In this document: one piece after another, positions 59,557 through 64,000 of the stretch
Layout of the letters: the number at the start of each line of letters is the position of its first letter
Position numbering within the stretch: position 1 is the first letter of the stretch
NCBI GenBank assembly: GCA_029532415.1
Contig: JAQOTA010000034.1
Location: forward strand, 62,001-126,000
Reading direction: 5' to 3'
Length of the DNA: 64,000 bases
DNA from: Marasmius tenuissimus
Lineage: Eukaryota > Basidiomycota > Agaricomycetes > Agaricales > Marasmiaceae
Program-made: the position numbers and the translations under genes
The notes under the pieces: model-generated
The model's input: the letters and a program-made list of their open reading frames with translations, nothing else
Told to the model about the DNA's origin: nothing
The model's database searches: none

Positions 59557-60820
59557 AACATGAGACGCACAGGTGGGAGAATTAGTACATGCATTCATTC
59601 AGGCAGGGTAAGGTTTAGTGGCATTCATTCCAAATCGGTGCTTATACTCACGATTCTGAGCTTAGAAACGCGATCTATACATACTTCTTGCTCGTTTTCT
59701 CTGGCACTCAACAACCTCATGCGCTGATCTAAATGCGAGAGACAACTCACCACACAATACGTGTAGTCGACTACATGAAAATGAAGGCTCAGAAAAGGAA
59801 ATGAAGCAGTGGATACCAAAGAAGTGAGGTTTAGGATGTTAGCGTTCGAGTTGGATCCATCGAGCAAACGAAGCAGCCTAGTGGAAACGACAATGATTCA
59901 TCAGCAAAATACCTGTTTAGTTAGAATCCATGTACAACGAATTCCGGTCAATAAAATTGAGCGATACGGTAACGGTTGATATTGACAGTATTACACCTGG
60001 TTGGCAGTCGCAAAATGTGTACTGACAAGTTTGTAGGTTTGTTACCGTATTACAACGGTGTTGGGAGACTGTGGTAACATGATTAGAAGCGAGTTGAAAC
60101 CCTTCCAAAACACGTTAAAATTCACAAAAACTATTTCAGGAGGGATAACTCACTGAATCCCTTACAATGAGTGAAAGGCTATGATACTGGTTCCGGGGAT
60201 TTTGAAGGGTTTTGACGAGTTTTGAGTAGTTTTTATGTGTTTTCAGCTGGTTTAACTACCTATCAACATGGTAAGTTCAGATTCTATAGCACATTAAAGA
60301 CGGCTGGCTTCACCGTGATAGCTGAACGTTGCGTTGAACGTTGAACGTTGAACATCGAGACTCAAGGTGATGGTTTAGCTAACCCAAGCCCCTATAGTGG
60401 GCGCTTTGCCTGAGCACTTGCGCTGAATTCTTGTCGGAGTCTGAACCGTAAAGCTTTGCGCGGCTGCACGTGAACTCCGTCGCCCTCTTGCTCTCAACCA
60501 CCATGACCCATTGTCGATAGCGCCAAACAAGGTCAGCCCTCACGACACGGCTCTCAACTCTCATTACTTATGGAACAATATTCCTCAAGTACAACCAGGT
60601 GAGGCTCCAGATCCCCAAAGATTGGCTGGAAATTAGATGGAATTGTAGTAAAGGTGCGTGAAAATGCCAGTTTTTGTTCAACGAAGGGCAAGAAACTAAG
60701 AACTCGCAACGTAGCTTGGATCTAGGATATCGGTGACAATGTAGATGCGTCGTCAACAACGTCATCATTCCTGAATATCGAACCCTCGACTGATTCCATA
60801 ATCCCCGCACGGACCACCTC
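59557..60820. other. intergenic with short repeats
   Basis: A short tandem GTTGAAC repeat (gttgaacgttgaacgttgaac) lies at about 60333-60353, just upstream of gene-poor sequence. No gene recognised. Confidence 0.45.
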
Positions 60821-60836
60821 GCACGTATATAAACCC
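60821..60836 (+). promoter_or_regulatory. strong TATA element with CT-rich initiator region
   Basis: gcacgtatataaaccc is followed by about 100 bp of CT-rich leader (ttccttctcttccccc), the layout of highly expressed fungal promoters. It drives the spliced unit at 60860-61530. Confidence 0.55.
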
Positions 60837-60859
60837 AACACGATTCGCCATCCCAGCTG

Positions 60860-61530
60860 TTCCTTCTCTTCCCCCTTCCATCACCACCAACCCACACTTT
60901 CTGTCTTTTCTCCACTGCGCAACGTCAACCCTTCTACCTCCCCGCTAATCATCAATTGCTTCGACCCATGGTCTATCTGTTGTCCACATAACAATGCTAT
61001 CAACCACGTTACGATAAGAGGACACATTGCGGTGGGATGTTCGTAGAGGTAAGTTTACTCTATTGCCTTCATTCATATGGTTGCTGAATGCCGGACCTCG
61101 TGCTTCACCTATAGTATCGTCGCCTATGCTCGCTGGCTCGCCGTCACTGCCTTTCACTCAATGCTGCACCCAACTCGATAGTCTTGCTGGCTATTCAGGT
61201 GCATATATGCGCCGTATAACGTACGTGCACCCTTTCTTCGTTATAGTAGCCCGCAAACTCATCCCAATTTCAGTTGATGAACGGAGATGATAGCGAGGAA
61301 TGGGTACGTCACCTCAACTCCCATCATCAGTCTAAGCTCGCTGCTCACATTGAATTACAGATTCCTCGTTTACTGTGTCTCTGGGCTGTGCTATGGTCTG
61401 GTATGTTCCTTATGCAGCTTTATACCGATGTTGTAGATATTAATTTCGTATCCAGGACCCTCCGACCCTCTCATCACCGCTGTGCTGGAATCAAGTGCCT
61501 ATCGTTTCTCTGTGATCTATGCCGATAATG
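60860..61530 (+). ncRNA. spliced transcription unit, coding status unclear
   Basis: Good intron signals follow the promoter: gtaagt at 61050 with an acceptor at 61111, gtgcat near 61199, gtacgtcacc near 61303 with an acceptor at 61360, and gtatgt near 61401 with an acceptor at 61457. The only long joined frame starts at an internal ATG near 61276 (MNGDDSEEW joined to IPRLLCLWAVLWSG and then PSDPLITAVLESS, ending at a TAG near 61535). The upstream exons hold stops in that frame, so either the true start is internal or this is a non-coding RNA. A cysteine pair (QCC) in exon 2 recalls small secreted proteins, but no family fits. Confidence 0.3.
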
Positions 61531-62256
61531 AATCTTAGCCTGTCATTTTCATAATCATGTACATTTATCATATATATCTGATATTGATTCTGTGTCGTAC
61601 TCCCTAATACCAAGTGTGAAAATCATTGAGAGATCCCCGACTGGCTCGCTATGTATATCCATTATCATGCCAATTTAAGGAAACATGTATTATTCATGAT
61701 GCCCCCTACAACTTGCCACCTTCGCTGCTACCCGTTAGTCCCTCTACCATTCACTGGTATTTGTCATACTCTCTGTGACTCGCCACCACCTCCGTTATCC
61801 AGTACTTACCCCTAAAACCGGTCAAAACCCCCCGAAACCCGGTACATCCTACGCAACTTGTAACAACATGCACTCTCGTGTATCACCTTTGAAATCCATG
61901 GAAAGGTACTCGAATCCATTGTATTATACTGGTATTGTGCTCACAAATTCTTGCTCTTTTTCCGGATTTCAGAAAAGTTTTAATACGGTTATATAGCCCA
62001 TTCCTGTTCGCAACTGGGTACAGCGGGTTTCGTCCTACCTAACGGATATCGGGGATACTAATTACATTCTATCGGTCCAGGTATTTTGCTGATGTTGGAG
62101 AGGCCTGGCAGTGGATATCCCAAGGTCGACAGTTCGGCGAAGGTTTTGTGGCCGAGAACGATGATGACGATGACAGGGAACCATGCAAGAGCTTGCAGCG
62201 AGCGCATAACGACCAACAACGCGGGAGTCCTCTCTAAAGTTTGAGCTTGAGAGGTA
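61531..62256. other. intergenic
   Basis: No gene recognised. Confidence 0.5.
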
Positions 62257-62862
62257 CAGAGGCGAACCTAGATACGAAACGTTTAAGGAAGGCTGCCCCG
62301 TTCCTCGGCCATATCACTGTACCATGTAAATTCTCTTTGCGAACAAGCATCTATGTGTATGAGGACCTTGTCAAAATTTTTGTGTGATTTTACAGGACGT
62401 TCTGCCCGAGTCGCAAGGCATTGTATGTGCTGGGCGCAAAATCACCAAAAAACCCGGATACGAAAAATCACGTGCCCCGCCAGTTTCGGCACTAAGCGCC
62501 CACGGCAACTGGCCTTTCCTGCTGCATCCATCGTGGAATTACATTCCTCCACCCACAGCACGCCTCGCTCGTCAAACAAAAAAGACCGTCAGAGTGTAGA
62601 GAAGCTACAAAAATCCCAGAAAGATGAAGAAGCCTGAAATACTGCAGGTATAGACCATTTGGGCCAATTTTGGCCAATTTTCCACCATGTTTGATTTTCT
62701 GGGAGGCAACAGGACCGCAGATAGCTCAGACGCGTATACCATCACATTTGGGACATTCACATGTTTCATATTAAAAAAAACCGCTTGGAAAAGCGTGCCC
62801 TAGCGGGCTCAGAGTTCAGATTTTTCGTATCTGGGTATTTTTCGTATCCGGGTTCGCCTCTG
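62257..62862. mobile_element. Tc1/mariner-like MITE (606 bp)
   Basis: Terminal inverted repeats of about 23 bp begin CAGAGGCGAACC at 62257 and at the reverse complement of 62862, with two mismatches. TA dinucleotides flank both ends (62255-62256 and 62863-62864), the target duplication of Tc1/mariner elements. Subterminal copies of the motif cggatacgaaaaa occur inside (about 62453-62470 and 62820-62850). No transposase ORF. Confidence 0.75.
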
Positions 62863-62864
62863 TA

Positions 62865-63230
62865 TGCTTCGTAGTCATTATCACTCATTCCGCCTGTCTC
62901 ACCTATCAGTGTTCATCTAAATCACGAACCCAGAATGAGGCCAGAATTGAAAACATCCTGAACATGGTCAAGAGCAGAACGGGGAAACAGAAAAACTTGG
63001 GAGCTTGGGAGTACCGCATCGTACGTCGAGCCCAAATGTCCAGCTGCCAATTTCTGCCAACTCTGACGTATTCCCAAGGTCGAGACTTGGATTTTCCAAT
63101 CTCTACGGCCAACGCCTGACGGAAAACCTTACAAGCGAAGGTTCCTGTAACCACTAGTGATGTTGTCAGCGGGTGAAAGGCGTGTCTTAGCCATCACACA
63201 ACTTCAGCGCCTGGAAGTGTATAGCTCATT
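62865..63230. other. intergenic
   Basis: No gene recognised. Confidence 0.5.
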
Positions 63231-63900
63231 GTTCATCGACAGAGGCAGCGACTTCCAACTTGAACGAAACAGAGGCTGAGCAGAGGGAGGGAAGAAAAGC
63301 AAAGCTGCTAAGGAGGATGCCGTTGGAACTTACCCAAACGCTTTAGATGGTTCTGCAGGTTTAATCTTGTCTCTATGGTCAACGATTGTCGGGAACTAAT
63401 TCTGGCTATACAGTTTGTGAGATCCCTAGTGAACAGACCATCCGTCGCAATAAATAGCACCAGTAGTCTCTCGCTGGCACCATTTGCATCCAGTTCACTA
63501 TTCACCGCTGTCATACGCTGGCCGTGGAGGTCACGGCCAAATGTTCGGAAAACGCCCCCCTCTCTCCTGACACAGGCTCACAAGGCCGACCTCGTGCCTC
63601 GAGAACATCACACTGCCAACGTTCCTTGCTCACCAAGATCCTCTCGATTTTATTTGCCGCCGCTCTCATAACACCTATCAGCACGAGCTGTCCCGCCAGA
63701 GCCCCTGCTATGACTGTCAGTGCTCAAACGTGCACGCTTGGGGCCACACTAGCGATCTCAGTCACGAACGAATCAACGTACCGAGCGCGTTGGCGCAGCT
63801 TGATAAAGAAGATTGGAGCACGCGCAGATCCTCGTACGAGTCAAATAGCAGTGTGAGGAAGCAGAGGGGGGGAGTTTGATGCTGACCTCGACAAAATCGA
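63231..63900 (+). pseudogene. relic of the Zn2Cys6-like gene (3' half)
   Basis: gaggctgagcagagggaggg at 63269-63288 matches the exon 5 segment AEAEQRKRRR of the intact gene. 63330-63800 matches the relic at 34380-34995 (tctctatggtcaacg, aatagcaccagt, cagtgctcaaacgtgcac, atcaacgtaccgagcgcg). The last block corresponds to SVLKRALEDISSD...RIDVPSAMAR. Frames are interrupted. Confidence 0.55.
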
Positions 63901-64000
63901 TGCGGCTTGCATTGTCACGGTTCGGTGGGGTCCCAATTTCGGCGCTCGATGGCCAGGTAGCGGGCATAGCTTACGATCCTGATTCCGCTTTTGCGCCGAA

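Noticed and set aside
60333..60353. GTTGAAC direct repeats as CRISPR-like array
   Set aside because: Units are contiguous 7-mers without spacers in a eukaryotic genome; a simple repeat.
61110..61200. Hydrophobin-like QCC motif in exon 2 of the unit at 60.8-61.5 kb
   Set aside because: The eight-cysteine hydrophobin pattern cannot be assembled in any frame.

Overview
The window looks like genomic DNA of an agaricomycete (mushroom-forming basidiomycete). Genes are split by many short GT-AG introns (mostly about 40-70 nt). The recognisable families are typical of that group: NACHT-type NLR-like proteins, DUF6534-type multi-pass membrane proteins, MACPF proteins, a type-3 copper tyrosinase and a tail-anchored RING protein. 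No prokaryotic operon, rRNA or CRISPR signal was seen. Exon structures were deduced by hand from splice sites, frame and paralogue comparison, so boundaries are approximate.

Layout. (i) 1-11 kb: an NLR-like gene running off the left edge (minus), a CACTA-type MITE nested in a larger inverted repeat, a multi-exon kinase-like gene, and a decayed tandem duplication. (ii) 11-17 kb: four intron-containing tRNA-His(GTG) genes and a tail-anchored RING-finger gene. (iii) 17-21.5 kb: an intact MACPF gene and a frameshifted MACPF pseudogene, head to tail. (iv) 24-33.5 kb: two DUF6534-type membrane protein genes flanking an NLR pseudogene. (v) 33.5-54 kb: a repeat-rich block with two intact paralogous NLR genes in a roughly 3.8-kb segmental duplication, a derivative that lacks the NACHT domain, several NLR relics, one apparently intact gene with a Zn(II)2Cys6 cysteine pattern (51993-53883) and several broken copies of it. 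(vi) 54-58 kb: a tyrosinase gene split by a 1.4-kb insertion with an 8-bp target duplication, and carrying a stop codon in the CuA box. (vii) 58-64 kb: gene-poor, with a Tc1/mariner-like MITE, a promoter-led spliced transcription unit of unclear coding status, and more relics of the Zn2Cys6-like gene.

How the parts relate. All NLR-related loci lie on the minus strand, and the Zn2Cys6-like gene and its relics lie on the plus strand, so the two families repeatedly stand back to back. The region reads as a birth-and-death cluster of putative innate-immunity or incompatibility genes (NLR, MACPF), remodelled by segmental duplication, transposon insertion and pseudogenization. The pairing of NLR genes with the Zn2Cys6-like family is the best candidate here for an undescribed system; this is inference. 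Several breaks fall in homopolymer runs, so some could be sequencing errors.
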